In this document: positions 43,579 through 52,689 of the stretch, in pieces
How positions within the stretch are numbered: the first letter of the stretch is position 1
Layout: every line of letters begins with the position of its first letter
Assembly (NCBI GenBank): GCA_024695935.1
Contig: JAILHH010000008.1
Location: forward strand, 1-64,000
Length of the DNA stretch: 64,000 nucleotides
Source: Acetatifactor sp.
GTDB lineage: Bacteria; Bacillota; Clostridia; Lachnospirales; Lachnospiraceae
Direction of reading: 5' to 3'
Position numbers and translations under genes: made by a program
The notes under the pieces: model-generated
Databases searched by the model: none
What the model saw: the letters and a program-made list of their open reading frames with translations, nothing else
Told to the model about the DNA's origin: nothing

Positions 43579-43773
43579 ATGAAGAAAACTGATAATCCGC
43601 TGATAGCAACAGATATAAGTACACATATACTTACAGTTCAGCGCTTTATAAAACAATGCGAGATGAATGCATTGAAAAATGACGGAGTTATAGATAAGGA
43701 CGAAAAGGCTCTGTTGGAAAAGATCACAAAGATTTCAGGAAAGTATATATCAGAGCTTAAAAAATTATATTAA
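43579..43773 (+). CDS. Small hypothetical protein (64 aa)
   Basis: I do not recognise this protein. It is 64 residues long, soluble and probably all-helical, with a central NDGVIDKDEKALLEKI that loosely resembles a degenerate EF-hand or TerB-like helix turn. A strong RBS (TGGAGGAAAGGG, 43560-43571) and an ATG at good spacing support translation. It stands alone between the repeat-rich region and a convergent terminator. Confidence 0.6.
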   Translation: MKKTDNPLIATDISTHILTVQRFIKQCEMNALKNDGVIDKDEKALLEKITKISGKYISELKKLY

Positions 43774-43838
43774 CCTCGTGCGAGGAAAATAAAGCATAGG
43801 AAATTAAACATCAGAAAGTAAAATACAAGCTAAACGAT

Positions 43839-43873
43839 AAACACCCCCGAGTCACAAACTCGAGGGTGTTTAA
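43839..43873. terminator. Convergent (bidirectional) terminator
   Basis: AAACACCC and GGGTGTTT form the base of a hairpin with CGAGT/ACTCG above it (one mismatch). T-rich flanks on the + side and A-rich flanks on the other serve the small ORF and the - strand DUF4097 gene. Confidence 0.8.
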
Positions 43874-43890
43874 TATTATAAAAGTATCTA

Positions 43891-44685
43891 TCAGTTCCAC
43901 TTCTGTCCGTTCACTTTGACGGAGCCAAGGTCACAGTTTAGATCCAGGTCCTTGGATTCGGGATCAGAAACTTTTACGTCTATATTTCCAAGGTCACAGG
44001 AAGCCTTGAGGCTGTCAAACTCACCTTCTATGGAAATATCTCCGCAGTCGGCTGTTATTTCACCTTTGTGAAATTCGATATCATCAAGGTCGATATCGCC
44101 AAGGTCCGCGTCGATGGAGATATAATCAAATTCGGAAGAATCCATATCTATATCCCCGGCATTTGTGCTGACGTTTAAATCCTTTGACTTTAAATCTTTC
44201 AAGGATATGTCTCCGGCATCCGTTTCGATCTTAAGAGTCTGAATGTTTAGCTTTTGTATGTCTATATCCCCCGCATCGGCTTTTAAGGTTACCGAGCTTA
44301 ATTCGGTATCCTCGGGGACAGTGATATTGATCTTGAAAGCGGAAAGGTCATTAAAGGATATTTTGTCCGTGCGTTGTTCGATCAAAAGCTTTCCATCGGT
44401 CACTTTTATGCTTGGGGCAAGATCATCAGGATAGTTATGCTCGATCTGTAATTTATTTCCGTAGGTAATGTCCACATCTGCGGCATCCATATCAATGTTA
44501 ATGGAGTCGATTACGTCTGCATTGTAATTGATCACCTGCATGGGGCCGGTGGAAGTGGTATTTCTGATATGAAAAATTTCTGTGTTAAATCGGAAAACAT
44601 GATAGAAGAGTGCGATCACTACCACGATAAGGGTTATCGTCCATAATATCAAAAGATATAATTTTGTACCGTTTTTCTTTTCCAT
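43891..44685 (-). CDS. DUF4097 beta-strand repeat membrane protein
   Basis: The 264-residue protein has one N-terminal TM helix (about 9-28) and an external parallel beta-helix-like region with repeating short strands: TLKADAGDIDIQKL, IETDAGDISLKDL, VSTNAGDIDMDS, IDADLGDIDLDD, ITADCGDISIEG, ASCDLGNIDVK and NCDLGSVKV. This is the DUF4097 pattern. It is the last gene of a padR-HAAS-DUF4097 operon, a common module in Firmicutes. The role is unknown. Confidence 0.86.
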   Translation of the reverse strand: MEKKNGTKLYLLILWTITLIVVVIALFYHVFRFNTEIFHIRNTTSTGPMQVINYNADVIDSINIDMDAADVDITYGNKLQIEHNYPDDLAPSIKVTDGKLLIEQRTDKISFNDLSAFKINITVPEDTELSSVTLKADAGDIDIQKLNIQTLKIETDAGDISLKDLKSKDLNVSTNAGDIDMDSSEFDYISIDADLGDIDLDDIEFHKGEITADCGDISIEGEFDSLKASCDLGNIDVKVSDPESKDLDLNCDLGSVKVNGQKWN

Positions 44686-44687
44686 GA

Positions 44688-45650
44688 TCAGTCCTCCTTT
44701 ACCAAAGCCACTTCAAGGATCTTGTTGAGTACAGCCGCAATGGGCCAGATGATCCAGGTGATATCCCATCTGAAGGAGATGAAGCTGATGACCAGATATA
44801 TGCATGTAACGGTAGTCCAATATACTTCCATAACAGCGGTGGCTGCTTTGTTTATGTATTCCACTTCGTTCTCCTTTCCATAGGTTCCGCTGATAGTGTT
44901 TGAATCATTAAGTTTGAGGATCGTATCGTAGCTTCCCATGATATGGCTGCTGAATATAAAGAGAAATACTCCGGTGGCAACCATGATAAATATGGAGATC
45001 ACAAAGATCCCGGATTTCATTATGGCGATGGGCAGCCAGCAGATAGAGCAGAGCATCACGCCGAGAGCGATCATAAAAGCATAGGCAATCTTGAAGGTCT
45101 TTCTCTTTTCTCTGACCTGTCCGGCGGTAGCCATATCGATCTGGCAGGGCTCTTTTTCGAGGAAGTGCCATTCAGAGTTTCTGATGCCGCTGAAAACAAA
45201 AAGGGCAATGGCGATACCGATACTTAAAAACATTCCCATCAAACTGAAAATTGCGGCATTACTGAAATCCACAAATGCTGTTAAGATGGGAAAACATACG
45301 CTGAGGATGCACAGCATAACTCCCACACCCACCATCAGTCCGCTGACTCTGCGTACATTCAGGTAGTCCAGCACTTCTTCATTTCTAAGAAACCTGCGGC
45401 TGATACTGGCTTCGCGGACTCTTGTTTCCTCGACTTCTTTTGTAAGTCCCAGGTCCTCTGCCAGTTCGTCAAGATTTCCAAACTCTGAGATAACAGTACC
45501 AACGGCGCTGTTTTCACTTAATCCCTCGCTTAAAAGCTCATTGTATTTGTCTTCCATCATGCTCAAAAGCTCGGATTTTGCTTTTTTGACTTCCGGTGTA
45601 TTGGGAAGATTTGCAAACATTGCTTCAAGATAGTTTCTTATTGTCTCCAT
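44688..45650 (-). CDS. HAAS/DUF1700 domain membrane protein
   Basis: The 320-residue protein starts with a HAAS-type helical domain (about 1-70: YLEAMFANLPNTPEVKKAKSE, ENSAVGTVISEFGNLDELAEDLG), a linker, then five or six TM segments (about 105-125, 135-155, 190-210, 215-235, 280-310). HAAS proteins are usually paired with PadR regulators, as here. It lies 16 bp downstream of padR and 2 bp before the DUF4097 gene. Confidence 0.87.
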   Translation of the reverse strand: METIRNYLEAMFANLPNTPEVKKAKSELLSMMEDKYNELLSEGLSENSAVGTVISEFGNLDELAEDLGLTKEVEETRVREASISRRFLRNEEVLDYLNVRRVSGLMVGVGVMLCILSVCFPILTAFVDFSNAAIFSLMGMFLSIGIAIALFVFSGIRNSEWHFLEKEPCQIDMATAGQVREKRKTFKIAYAFMIALGVMLCSICWLPIAIMKSGIFVISIFIMVATGVFLFIFSSHIMGSYDTILKLNDSNTISGTYGKENEVEYINKAATAVMEVYWTTVTCIYLVISFISFRWDITWIIWPIAAVLNKILEVALVKED

Positions 45651-45666
45651 TTTCTCTCCTTTTTCG

Positions 45667-46005
45667 TTAGCGACGGATGAACTTTTGAACCACGTCCTTG
45701 GTCAGTTCCCATTCCTCGCATTTGCTCTCATAATACTTGCGACCTTCTTCGGTGATACGGTAGTAGGTTCGCTTCTTACCGTTTCCTTCCATGTCCTTCT
45801 CGACTGTAAATGACTCGATGAATCCGTTTTTTTCCATTCTGGTGAAGGCTGAATACAGGGTTGTTTCCTTTATAATGTATTTTCCGTCCGTTATGGTCTT
45901 TATCTGCTTTGAGATCTCATAACCATAGGAAGGTTCCAGCAACAGAATGCTAAGTATCATGGTGTCATTGTAGCCTCGGATCACATCGCTACTGATCTCA
46001 ACCAT
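45667..46005 (-). CDS. PadR family transcriptional regulator
   Basis: The 112-residue winged-helix protein shows MILSILLLEPSYGYEISKQI, TLYSAFTRMEKNGFIES and KKRTYYRITEEGRKY, the PadR pattern. It lies first in the operon with HAAS and DUF4097 genes and probably represses it. The operon promoter (46116-46144) contains inverted repeats that could be its operator. Confidence 0.93.
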   Translation of the reverse strand: MVEISSDVIRGYNDTMILSILLLEPSYGYEISKQIKTITDGKYIIKETTLYSAFTRMEKNGFIESFTVEKDMEGNGKKRTYYRITEEGRKYYESKCEEWELTKDVVQKFIRR

Positions 46006-46080
46006 AAAGCCTCCTTTTCATGCTTTTATCAAGTGGTTTTTAAATGCGCATCATTACAGATTTATTACTATGTCTGTCAT

Positions 46081-46144
46081 ACTACGACAGATAAAGTACT
46101 TCATCTGTTGAAGTAAATATACTACGTCAGTCGTAGGAAGTCAA
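46081..46144 (-). promoter_or_regulatory. padR operon promoter with inverted repeats
   Basis: On the - strand TTGACT (46144-46139) and TATATT (46121-46116) are 17 bp apart. The spacer holds CTACG/CGTAG (arms separated by 5 bp). Further downstream CTGTC/GACAG forms another dyad near 46074-46090. The shared CGTAG core suggests an operator for the PadR protein. Confidence 0.65.
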
Positions 46145-46193
46145 TATTATTTTTAAAATAATTTTTGCACGAGTAAATATAGAGTTATTGCAA

Positions 46194-46307
46194 AGAAGCG
46201 AGGGGGCTGTAGGGATGCCACCAAGGGAGTTTTTGCAGACGCAAAGGCTTGCCTTCGCAGCGAGGACTGTTTGAGCGACTGGCGCCCTGCAGACAGGACC
46301 CGCTTCT
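46194..46307. repeat. 114-bp element with 7-bp terminal inverted repeats
   Basis: A GC-rich island in AT-rich DNA is bounded by AGAAGCG and CGCTTCT. It contains internal inverted segments such as GGCGCC and TTTGC/GCAAA. It has no ORF and could be a MITE-like or other dispersed intergenic repeat. The rest of the 46006-46470 gap holds the padR promoter and the leader of the binding-protein gene. Confidence 0.45.
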
Positions 46308-46470
46308 GATGTAAACCAACAACAATTTTGTCGAATAACACTATTTTGTCTCCGGATTTTTGTAATATCATAATTGTGCTATAAAAAAGCAAATTAGTGA
46401 AAGCGCCTCCGATAAGTGTTATTTTATAATTTCTATTGCAAATCAAAAAACCAAAACGGAGGGTACGATT

Positions 46471-47778
46471 ATGAAAAAGAAATTGTTAAGCGCATTGCTT
46501 TGCGTTGCAATGACAGCTTCCATGCTGATCGGATGCGGCAGTGCAGAGCAGGCAGCAACCGAAACTGCTGACAAAGCAGCAGATGCGGCAACAGAGACAA
46601 CTGTAGAGGACACTGAGGCTGCTACTACAGCAGAAGTTGAGAAGGTTGAACTCAAGGTATGGAGTCCTGAGGATGAGCACGATATCACTGTTGAGCAGTG
46701 TGAAGCATTCGCAGCAAATCATCCTGAGTATGAGATCACATTCACATATGAGAATGTAGAAAATGCAGACTCTATCACTCAGTTAAAGAATGACCCCGAT
46801 GTAGCAGCAGACGTATTTGTTTATCCTACAGGCGGTATTCCTGAGATGATCGAAGCAGGACTCATCTATCCCATCACTGTTGATGCAGAGAATGTAAAGA
46901 GCGCATACGGCGAAAATGCAATCAAGTCATGCAGTTCTGACGGAGTTCTCTATGGTATTCCTCAGACACCCAATGCTTTCTTTATGTATTACAACAAGAG
47001 CCTCTTCACAGAGGATGATGTAAAGTCCATCGAGACAATGCTGGCAAAGGATCTTGGAAGCGATGTAAAGAATTTCTCATTCACCATCTCAAACAGCTGG
47101 TATGTTGAGTCATTCTTCTATGCAAACGGTGGAATACTTTACGGCGAGGACGGTACAGACGGAACACAGTGCTCATGGAATGATGAGAAGGGTGTAGCAG
47201 TCGGTAAATACCTCCTTGACCTTGTGGCAAATGACAAATATGTAGAAGATATCGACGGTATCGCAGCAAGCATGTTCCAGGAAGGAAAGCTTGGCGCAGT
47301 TTGCTCAGGTACATGGTCTTCAGAGGACTTCAAGGCAGCTCTTGGCGATGACCTTGGCGCAACAGTTCTTCCTACTGCAGAGATCGACGGAAAGGTATGC
47401 CAGCTCAGCAACTTCGCTGACTTCAAGGCATACGGCGTTAAGTCTTCAACACTTTATCCCAAGGCAGCTCAGCAGCTTGCAGAGTGGCTTGGCGGTGAGG
47501 AGAGCCAGCTTAAGCGTTTCGAAGCTATCAACATGACTCCTACCGTAACAGCTCTTCTTGAGAATGAGTCAGTTCAGGCAAACGTAGCAGCATGCGCACT
47601 CAGCGAGATGACAGGAAAGTTCTCAACTCCTCAGCCCACAACTTCACAGATCAGCCAGTACTGGGCACCTGTTGAAGCTTTCGGTAAGGGAATCGTAAAC
47701 GGTGACATCACCGAGGCAAACCTTCAGGAGAGCCTTGATTCAATGGTAGAGGGCGTTACAACAAAGCTTGCTGAGTAA
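46471..47778 (+). CDS. Extracellular sugar-binding lipoprotein, maltodextrin type
   Basis: The 435-residue protein has a signal peptide with lipobox LIGC (Cys about 22), an Ala/Thr/Glu-rich linker, and a family 1 solute-binding fold: KVWSPEDEHDITVEQCEAF, YENVENADSITQLKNDPD, DVFVYPTGGIPEMIEAG, YGIPQTPNAFFMYYNKSLF. It resembles MalE/CUT1 proteins and should deliver oligosaccharides, probably maltodextrins, to the two permeases downstream. An internal hairpin after the gene likely raises its expression over theirs. Confidence 0.88.
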   Translation: MKKKLLSALLCVAMTASMLIGCGSAEQAATETADKAADAATETTVEDTEAATTAEVEKVELKVWSPEDEHDITVEQCEAFAANHPEYEITFTYENVENADSITQLKNDPDVAADVFVYPTGGIPEMIEAGLIYPITVDAENVKSAYGENAIKSCSSDGVLYGIPQTPNAFFMYYNKSLFTEDDVKSIETMLAKDLGSDVKNFSFTISNSWYVESFFYANGGILYGEDGTDGTQCSWNDEKGVAVGKYLLDLVANDKYVEDIDGIAASMFQEGKLGAVCSGTWSSEDFKAALGDDLGATVLPTAEIDGKVCQLSNFADFKAYGVKSSTLYPKAAQQLAEWLGGEESQLKRFEAINMTPTVTALLENESVQANVAACALSEMTGKFSTPQPTTSQISQYWAPVEAFGKGIVNGDITEANLQESLDSMVEGVTTKLAE

Positions 47779-47830
47779 TCGTCAGTTCAAATCACAGAAA
47801 AAATCTGCGATAGCAAAATGTAAACTTTTT

Positions 47831-47864
47831 CCGAGGATCGCATTCTGCGGTCCTTGGAGTTTTT
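47831..47864 (+). terminator. Intercistronic partial terminator
   Basis: A 12-bp stem (47831-47842 with 47846-47857, two G-U pairs, loop TTC) is followed by AGTTTTT. It ends only 16 bp before the next start codon, so it probably acts as an attenuator or 3'-end protector of the binding-protein mRNA. Confidence 0.7.
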
Positions 47865-47879
47865 AAAGGAGAATTAGGG

Positions 47880-49241
47880 ATGAAGCAGTCGGGTTACGAT
47901 AAAACGCTGCAGCTTGCAAAAAAAGTGGACAAAATTGACAGACTCTCCTACATACTTATGGGATTTGCTCATATAAAAGCCGGGCAAATCGTAAAGGGTG
48001 TAGGATTTTTTCTGTTGGAGATCGCATTTATCCTGTACATGATAAAAAAGGGTGTTAGCACTCTGATCAATCTCATCACCCTGGGAACTGTACAGCAGGG
48101 AATGGTATATGATGAAGCGGAAGAGATCTATGTGAGAGTCGACGGGGACAATTCCATGCTGATGCTTTTGTATGGCGTGGTGGCTCTGTTTGTGATAATA
48201 GGTTTTGTCATTATGTGGCGCGTGAGCGTCCGCACCGGTTTTCAAGCTCTGATAAACAAAAAAGCCGGGAAGAAAAACCCGGGATTCATAGAGGACATAA
48301 AGTCTCTCTTTGACAAAAACATTCACATGAATTTGTTGTTTGTCCCTTTGCTGGGACTGTTCCTTTTTACGGTATTGCCTCTTGTGTACATGATACTCAT
48401 GGCATTTACCAATTATGATGTAAATCATCAGCCCCCGGGAAACCTCTTTGACTGGGTGGGGCTTAGAAATTTCAGCGAATTATTGCTTTCCTCAGGAAAG
48501 ATCGCGCAGACTTTCTGGCCGGTGCTCGGCTGGACACTGGTGTGGGCAGTGTTTGCCACTTTCAGCAACTACTTTCTGGGGATATTGCTTGCAGTCCTGA
48601 TCAACAGGGACGGAGTTAAATTGAAAAAACTGTGGAGAACCGTATTCGTGCTCTCCATTGCCATACCATCTTTTGTAAGTCTCCTGGTCATCCGCACCAT
48701 GTTAAACAAGAGCGGAGTTATCAACATGGAGCTTATAAACCTTGGATTTATAAAGGATCCGCTGCCATTTTTGACAAATGCCACCTGGGCAAGAGCAAGT
48801 GTCATTGTGGCTAACATGTGGATCGGTATACCTTTTACCATGCTCATTGCTACGGGAATCCTGACGAATATTCCGTCGGACCTGTATGAGAGCGCAAAGA
48901 TCGACGGTGCCGGCCCATTTATGATGTTTAAAAAGATAACCATGCCCTACATCTTTTTCATCACAACACCGTATCTGATTTCTAACTTTATAGCCAATGT
49001 AAATAATTTTAATCCTATTTATTTCATGACTGAGGGCGGTCCGCTGACTCTGGAATATTTCAAGGGCGCCGGAAAGACGGACTTACTTGTCACATGGCTT
49101 TACAAACTGACAAAGGACAGCTTTGACTATTGCTATGCCGCAGCCATCGGTATTCTGATCTTTGGAATATCCGCAACGGTTTCGCTTATTCTCTATAATA
49201 AGTCAAATGCGTCAAGAAATGAGGAGGGCTTCCAGTTATGA
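47880..49241 (+). CDS. ABC sugar transporter permease, MalF-like
   Basis: The 453-residue permease has an extended N-terminal region (about 1-150) with extra hydrophobic segments, then the MalF-like core with TM helices from LLFVPLLGLFLFTVLPLVYMI onward. The ATPase-contact EAA loop is visible as LYESAKIDGAGPFMMFKKITMP. RBS AAAGGAG precedes the ATG. Its stop overlaps the ATG of the next permease (ATGA). No ATPase gene is adjacent, so a shared MsmX-like ATPase encoded elsewhere must energise it. Confidence 0.9.
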   Translation: MKQSGYDKTLQLAKKVDKIDRLSYILMGFAHIKAGQIVKGVGFFLLEIAFILYMIKKGVSTLINLITLGTVQQGMVYDEAEEIYVRVDGDNSMLMLLYGVVALFVIIGFVIMWRVSVRTGFQALINKKAGKKNPGFIEDIKSLFDKNIHMNLLFVPLLGLFLFTVLPLVYMILMAFTNYDVNHQPPGNLFDWVGLRNFSELLLSSGKIAQTFWPVLGWTLVWAVFATFSNYFLGILLAVLINRDGVKLKKLWRTVFVLSIAIPSFVSLLVIRTMLNKSGVINMELINLGFIKDPLPFLTNATWARASVIVANMWIGIPFTMLIATGILTNIPSDLYESAKIDGAGPFMMFKKITMPYIFFITTPYLISNFIANVNNFNPIYFMTEGGPLTLEYFKGAGKTDLLVTWLYKLTKDSFDYCYAAAIGILIFGISATVSLILYNKSNASRNEEGFQL

Positions 49242-50509
49242 CAACTCCCAAAGGATTTAATCCAAAATATTACAGACTCCTTCCTGTGTTTGCGGCTCTC
49301 CCTGTACTGCTTTCGTTTTTGCCCTATGTTTCAACGGGAAATAAAAATCTGAACGGATTTTTAATGTTAAAGTCGATGGGGGATTTTAAAAATGCGGCCG
49401 GAGCCATGACAGTTATCTTTGGAGGGATCGGAGGACTGATCGCCGGCCTTGTGACCGTGGCAGCCCTTTTGCTTCTCATGATCTTTAGAAATAAGGTGTT
49501 CGGATACATTGCCACATTTGCCGAGGTGTTTTTTGCTTTTTTTGAAGTGGTCTCATTTTTCGGGATCAAAAAGATGTTTGATGCCACAGAAGGCTTTGGT
49601 GGAGATTTTATGATCCATGATCTGAAGGTGGGCTTTTGGTTATTACTTGTTGCAAGCATCACAGGTCTGTGGATAACAATGGCAGCCAACAGATTCCATA
49701 CGGAATATATAATCCTCACGGTTATGTCCGTGATCTGGCTGTTTCCTGTTTTTTATATCACCATGACAGCTCTTCGTCAGGAAGGTTCATTTTATGTAAA
49801 TTACATAATGCCAAAGCAGCCGGGCCTTGAAAATTTCAGGAAGATGCTCTTTGACGACTCGAAGTTTCACTATGTGAGATGGTTTAAGAACACATTGCTT
49901 GTAGCCACATTATCATGTATCGTGAGCTCCCTCATAGTGCTTCAGAGCGCCTATGTGCTTTCACGCATCCGCTTCAGTGGCAGAAAGACCATCATGAACC
50001 TGTTACTGATACTGGGAATGTTCCCCGGATTTATGTCAATGATAGCGGTATATTATATCTTGAAGGGAATGGGCCTTGCCCAGTCTTTAGTGGCACTGGT
50101 ACTGGTGTATTCCGGAAGTGCATCGCTGTCATATTATGTTGCAAAGGGATTTTTCGACACTGTGCCAAAATCTCTGGATGAGGCTGCATGCATAGACGGC
50201 GCCACAAAATGGCATGTTTTTACAAAGATAATAATGCCCCTGTCAAAGCCCATCATAATCTACACGGTTTTGACATCCTTTATGGGACCATGGGCAGATT
50301 ATATCTTTGCAAGCGTGATCCTTGGCGATAAGTCGGATTACTATACCATCGCAATGGGACTTTTTAACATGATCAGCATGGAGAACATCGACAAATATTT
50401 TACGCAGTTTGCTGCAGGTGCGGTCCTGATCTCAATACCCATTGCAACACTGTTTATCAGCTTACAAAAGTATTACGTAGAGGGACTGTCAGGTTCCGTG
50501 AAGGGTTAG
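49238..50509 (+). CDS. ABC sugar transporter permease, MalG-like
   Basis: The 423-residue permease has about four additional N-terminal TM segments before the MalG-like core (IILTVMSVIWLFPVFYITMTAL). The EAA loop is SLDEAACIDGATKWHVFTKIIMP, and the protein ends QKYYVEGLSGSVKG, the usual MalG-type C terminus. It overlaps its partner by 4 bp. The N-terminal extension is longer than in E. coli MalG (296 residues). Confidence 0.9.
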   Translation: MTTPKGFNPKYYRLLPVFAALPVLLSFLPYVSTGNKNLNGFLMLKSMGDFKNAAGAMTVIFGGIGGLIAGLVTVAALLLLMIFRNKVFGYIATFAEVFFAFFEVVSFFGIKKMFDATEGFGGDFMIHDLKVGFWLLLVASITGLWITMAANRFHTEYIILTVMSVIWLFPVFYITMTALRQEGSFYVNYIMPKQPGLENFRKMLFDDSKFHYVRWFKNTLLVATLSCIVSSLIVLQSAYVLSRIRFSGRKTIMNLLLILGMFPGFMSMIAVYYILKGMGLAQSLVALVLVYSGSASLSYYVAKGFFDTVPKSLDEAACIDGATKWHVFTKIIMPLSKPIIIYTVLTSFMGPWADYIFASVILGDKSDYYTIAMGLFNMISMENIDKYFTQFAAGAVLISIPIATLFISLQKYYVEGLSGSVKG

Positions 50510-50562
50510 GGAGGTTTAAAAATACAGATAACACTCCTGATCAGAGTTTTATTGTTTTCGAA

Positions 50563-50598
50563 GAAGGCATGGCTGAAATTCGGCCGTGCCTTTTTCAC
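50563..50598 (+). terminator. Terminator after the maltodextrin importer operon
   Basis: AAGGCATGGC pairs with GCCGTGCCTT (one G-U), followed by TTTC. Confidence 0.8.
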
Positions 50599-50704
50599 GG
50601 TACAGACGGATTTTGCTCTTTGTTTCAGCAGTTAATTTCGATGTCGTGAAAAATGTGAGGGAAGATGGTATAATCAATAAAAATATTTTAGGACGGAGAA
50701 AAAG

Positions 50705-51190
50705 ATGGATCCTGTAATAGTACTTGCAAGTGAAAAAGACAGAAAAGAGATAATGGCACTTTACAAAGCTCAGATCGGCAGAGAGTTTTGTCCCTGGACT
50801 GACCATTATCCTTCGGATGAGACAATTGACTATGACTTTTCAAGAGATGCGTTATTTGTCATGAAGGAGAACGGAAAGATCCTGGCGGCCATATCCCTTG
50901 AGGAGGACGAAGAGGTTGACGTGCTTGACTGCTGGAATAGGGAGTTAGCCCCATCCGGTGAACTGGCAAGACTTGCGGTGCTTCCATCTGAGCAGAATAA
51001 AGGCCTGGCAAGAAAAATGTTAAATTTTGGAATGGAAGAATTAAAGAGACGCGGATATGTGGCAACACACTTTTTAGTGAACAAATACAACGTGAAAGCC
51101 ATCAGATCATATGATGCATTCGGATTTAACGTGGTCGGGGAATGCCACATGTATGATCAGGATTTTTTGTGCTATGAAAAGAAACTGTGA
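50705..51190 (+). CDS. GNAT family N-acetyltransferase
   Basis: The 161-residue protein has the GNAT acetyl-CoA site in LARLAVLPSEQNKGLARKML and the closing LVNKYNVKAIRSYDAFGFNVVGE. The acceptor substrate is unknown. A promoter with extended -10 (TGGTATAAT, 50666-50674) precedes it, and it stands alone between terminators. Confidence 0.87.
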   Translation: MDPVIVLASEKDRKEIMALYKAQIGREFCPWTDHYPSDETIDYDFSRDALFVMKENGKILAAISLEEDEEVDVLDCWNRELAPSGELARLAVLPSEQNKGLARKMLNFGMEELKRRGYVATHFLVNKYNVKAIRSYDAFGFNVVGECHMYDQDFLCYEKKL

Positions 51191-51269
51191 TAGCAGGATC
51201 TTTGCAGGCTTTGACAGGAAATGACATTCCTTTTTACTGCGCTGATCTTAATGAAACTTTGGAATTAAT

Positions 51270-51314
51270 AAAAAGAGCTTTAGCCCTGATATTTCAGAAC
51301 TGAAGCTCTTTTTT
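51270..51314. terminator. Convergent terminator between GNAT and murG
   Basis: AAAAAGAGCTT and AAGCTCTTTTT form a symmetrical stem with T runs on both strands, serving both converging genes. Confidence 0.8.
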
Positions 51315-51316
51315 AA

Positions 51317-52375
51317 TTATGCTTCTTTTATGAGATTTACGATTGTTTTTATGGAGTCTAACTGTCCGCTTTCAGACATATTATGTATGAACATCTGTCT
51401 GTTGCAGTACAGCTCCTGAACCTTCTCCACCAAAAGGTTTGTGGTGAGATCGTCTTCGCTTACTACCATGGAAAATCCCTGAGCTTCAAAGGATTGAGCG
51501 TTCTGGATCTGATCGCCTCTGCTGCTTGCAGCGGGAAGAGGTATTAAGAGGTTTGGCTTTTTAAGTGCCAAAAGCTCACAGATCGCATTGGCTCCGGCTC
51601 TGGAGATCACAATGTCAGATGCTGCAAAGAGGTCCTTTAATTCAGACTTTACATATTCAAATTGTTTATATCCCGCAGTGTTTAACAGGAGATTGTCTAT
51701 CTTGTCTTTTCCGCAGATATGAATGATCCTGAAATCATTCAGGAGTTTTGGAAGAGCATCTCTTACTGCTTTATTAACATTTGCGGCGCCAAGGCTTCCT
51801 CCGATCACCATGATGACGGGCTTTGATTCATCGAATCCGCAGAGCTTAAGACCTGCCTGGCGACTTCCTCTCGAAAGTTCTGCCCTTATGGGAGACCCTG
51901 TAAGCACTGCCTTGTCTCCGGGTATCAGCTTAAGTGTTTCCGGGAAATTACAGCAGACTTTTTTCGCAACGGGAATGCAAAGCTTGTTTGCCAGTCCGGG
52001 AGTCATGTCGGACTCATGGATGATACACGGAATATGAAGGCTTGCGGCAGCTCTGACTACGGGAACGGAGACAAATCCGCCCTTTGAAAATACTACGTCA
52101 GGCTTAAATTCCTTCAGATATTTTTTTGCCTCGGCATAACCTTTTATAACTCTGAAGGGATCCGTCAGATTCTTTGGATCAAAATATCTTCGAAGCTTTC
52201 CCGTGGCAATTCCGGTATAAGGAATCTCAAAATCAGAGATGAGCTTTTTTTCAATGCCGTCGTAGGAGCCGATATAAGCGATCTCATAACCTGCTTCTGT
52301 CAGTGCGGGAAGCAGAGCGATGTTAGGTGTTACGTGGCCGGCAGTTCCGCCGCCTGTTAGAACGATCTTTTTCAT
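51317..52375 (-). CDS. murG: UDP-GlcNAc--lipid I N-acetylglucosaminyltransferase MurG
   Basis: The 352-residue enzyme turns lipid I into lipid II in peptidoglycan synthesis at the inner membrane face. The signatures are LTGGGTAGHVTPNIAL, VVFSKGGFVSVPVVRAA, CIIHESDMTPGLANK, VIGGSLGAANVN, VISRAGANAICEL and LLIPLPAASSRGDQIQNA. It stands outside any dcw cluster, transcribed with a TSCPD protein. Whether another murG exists in the genome cannot be seen. Confidence 0.93.
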   Translation of the reverse strand: MKKIVLTGGGTAGHVTPNIALLPALTEAGYEIAYIGSYDGIEKKLISDFEIPYTGIATGKLRRYFDPKNLTDPFRVIKGYAEAKKYLKEFKPDVVFSKGGFVSVPVVRAAASLHIPCIIHESDMTPGLANKLCIPVAKKVCCNFPETLKLIPGDKAVLTGSPIRAELSRGSRQAGLKLCGFDESKPVIMVIGGSLGAANVNKAVRDALPKLLNDFRIIHICGKDKIDNLLLNTAGYKQFEYVKSELKDLFAASDIVISRAGANAICELLALKKPNLLIPLPAASSRGDQIQNAQSFEAQGFSMVVSEDDLTTNLLVEKVQELYCNRQMFIHNMSESGQLDSIKTIVNLIKEA

Positions 52376-52378
52376 GTC

Positions 52379-52627
52379 TTAACCCCTCTCTGCCATCATT
52401 TGTTCCAATGCCAGGGCCAGCTGATCAGGGCAGGATGTGGGTTTGAAACCGCATTTGATGCCCTTTAATCTGGATATTGCCTCGGCGGGAGACATACCTT
52501 TTACCAAAGCCGCAACGCCCTGAGTGTTTCCGCTGCAGCCACCGGTGAATTTTACGGATTCGATAAGGTCGTCCTTTATCTCAACATCTATGGCTGAAGC
52601 GCATGTGCCATGTGTCTTGTAATGCAT
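52379..52627 (-). CDS. TSCPD domain protein (TIGR03905 type)
   Basis: This 82-residue protein has the TSCPD motif (KPTSCPDQLALAL) near its C terminus and conserved THGTCASAIDVEI and FTGGCSGNTQGVA blocks with several cysteines. TSCPD domains also occur at the ends of some ribonucleotide reductases. The function of the stand-alone form is unknown. It is the first gene of the two-gene murG operon. Confidence 0.87.
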   Translation of the reverse strand: MHYKTHGTCASAIDVEIKDDLIESVKFTGGCSGNTQGVAALVKGMSPAEAISRLKGIKCGFKPTSCPDQLALALEQMMAERG

Positions 52628-52689
52628 ATCATCATATCCTTTCCATAGTCGGGGTAAAGCTCTCCGACTTATTTTCCATATTGTACTGA

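Noticed and set aside
46398..46411. Possible CcpA cre site upstream of the maltodextrin-binding protein gene
   Set aside because: Only the left half TGAAAGCG matches; the right half reads CCTCCG instead of CTTTCA.
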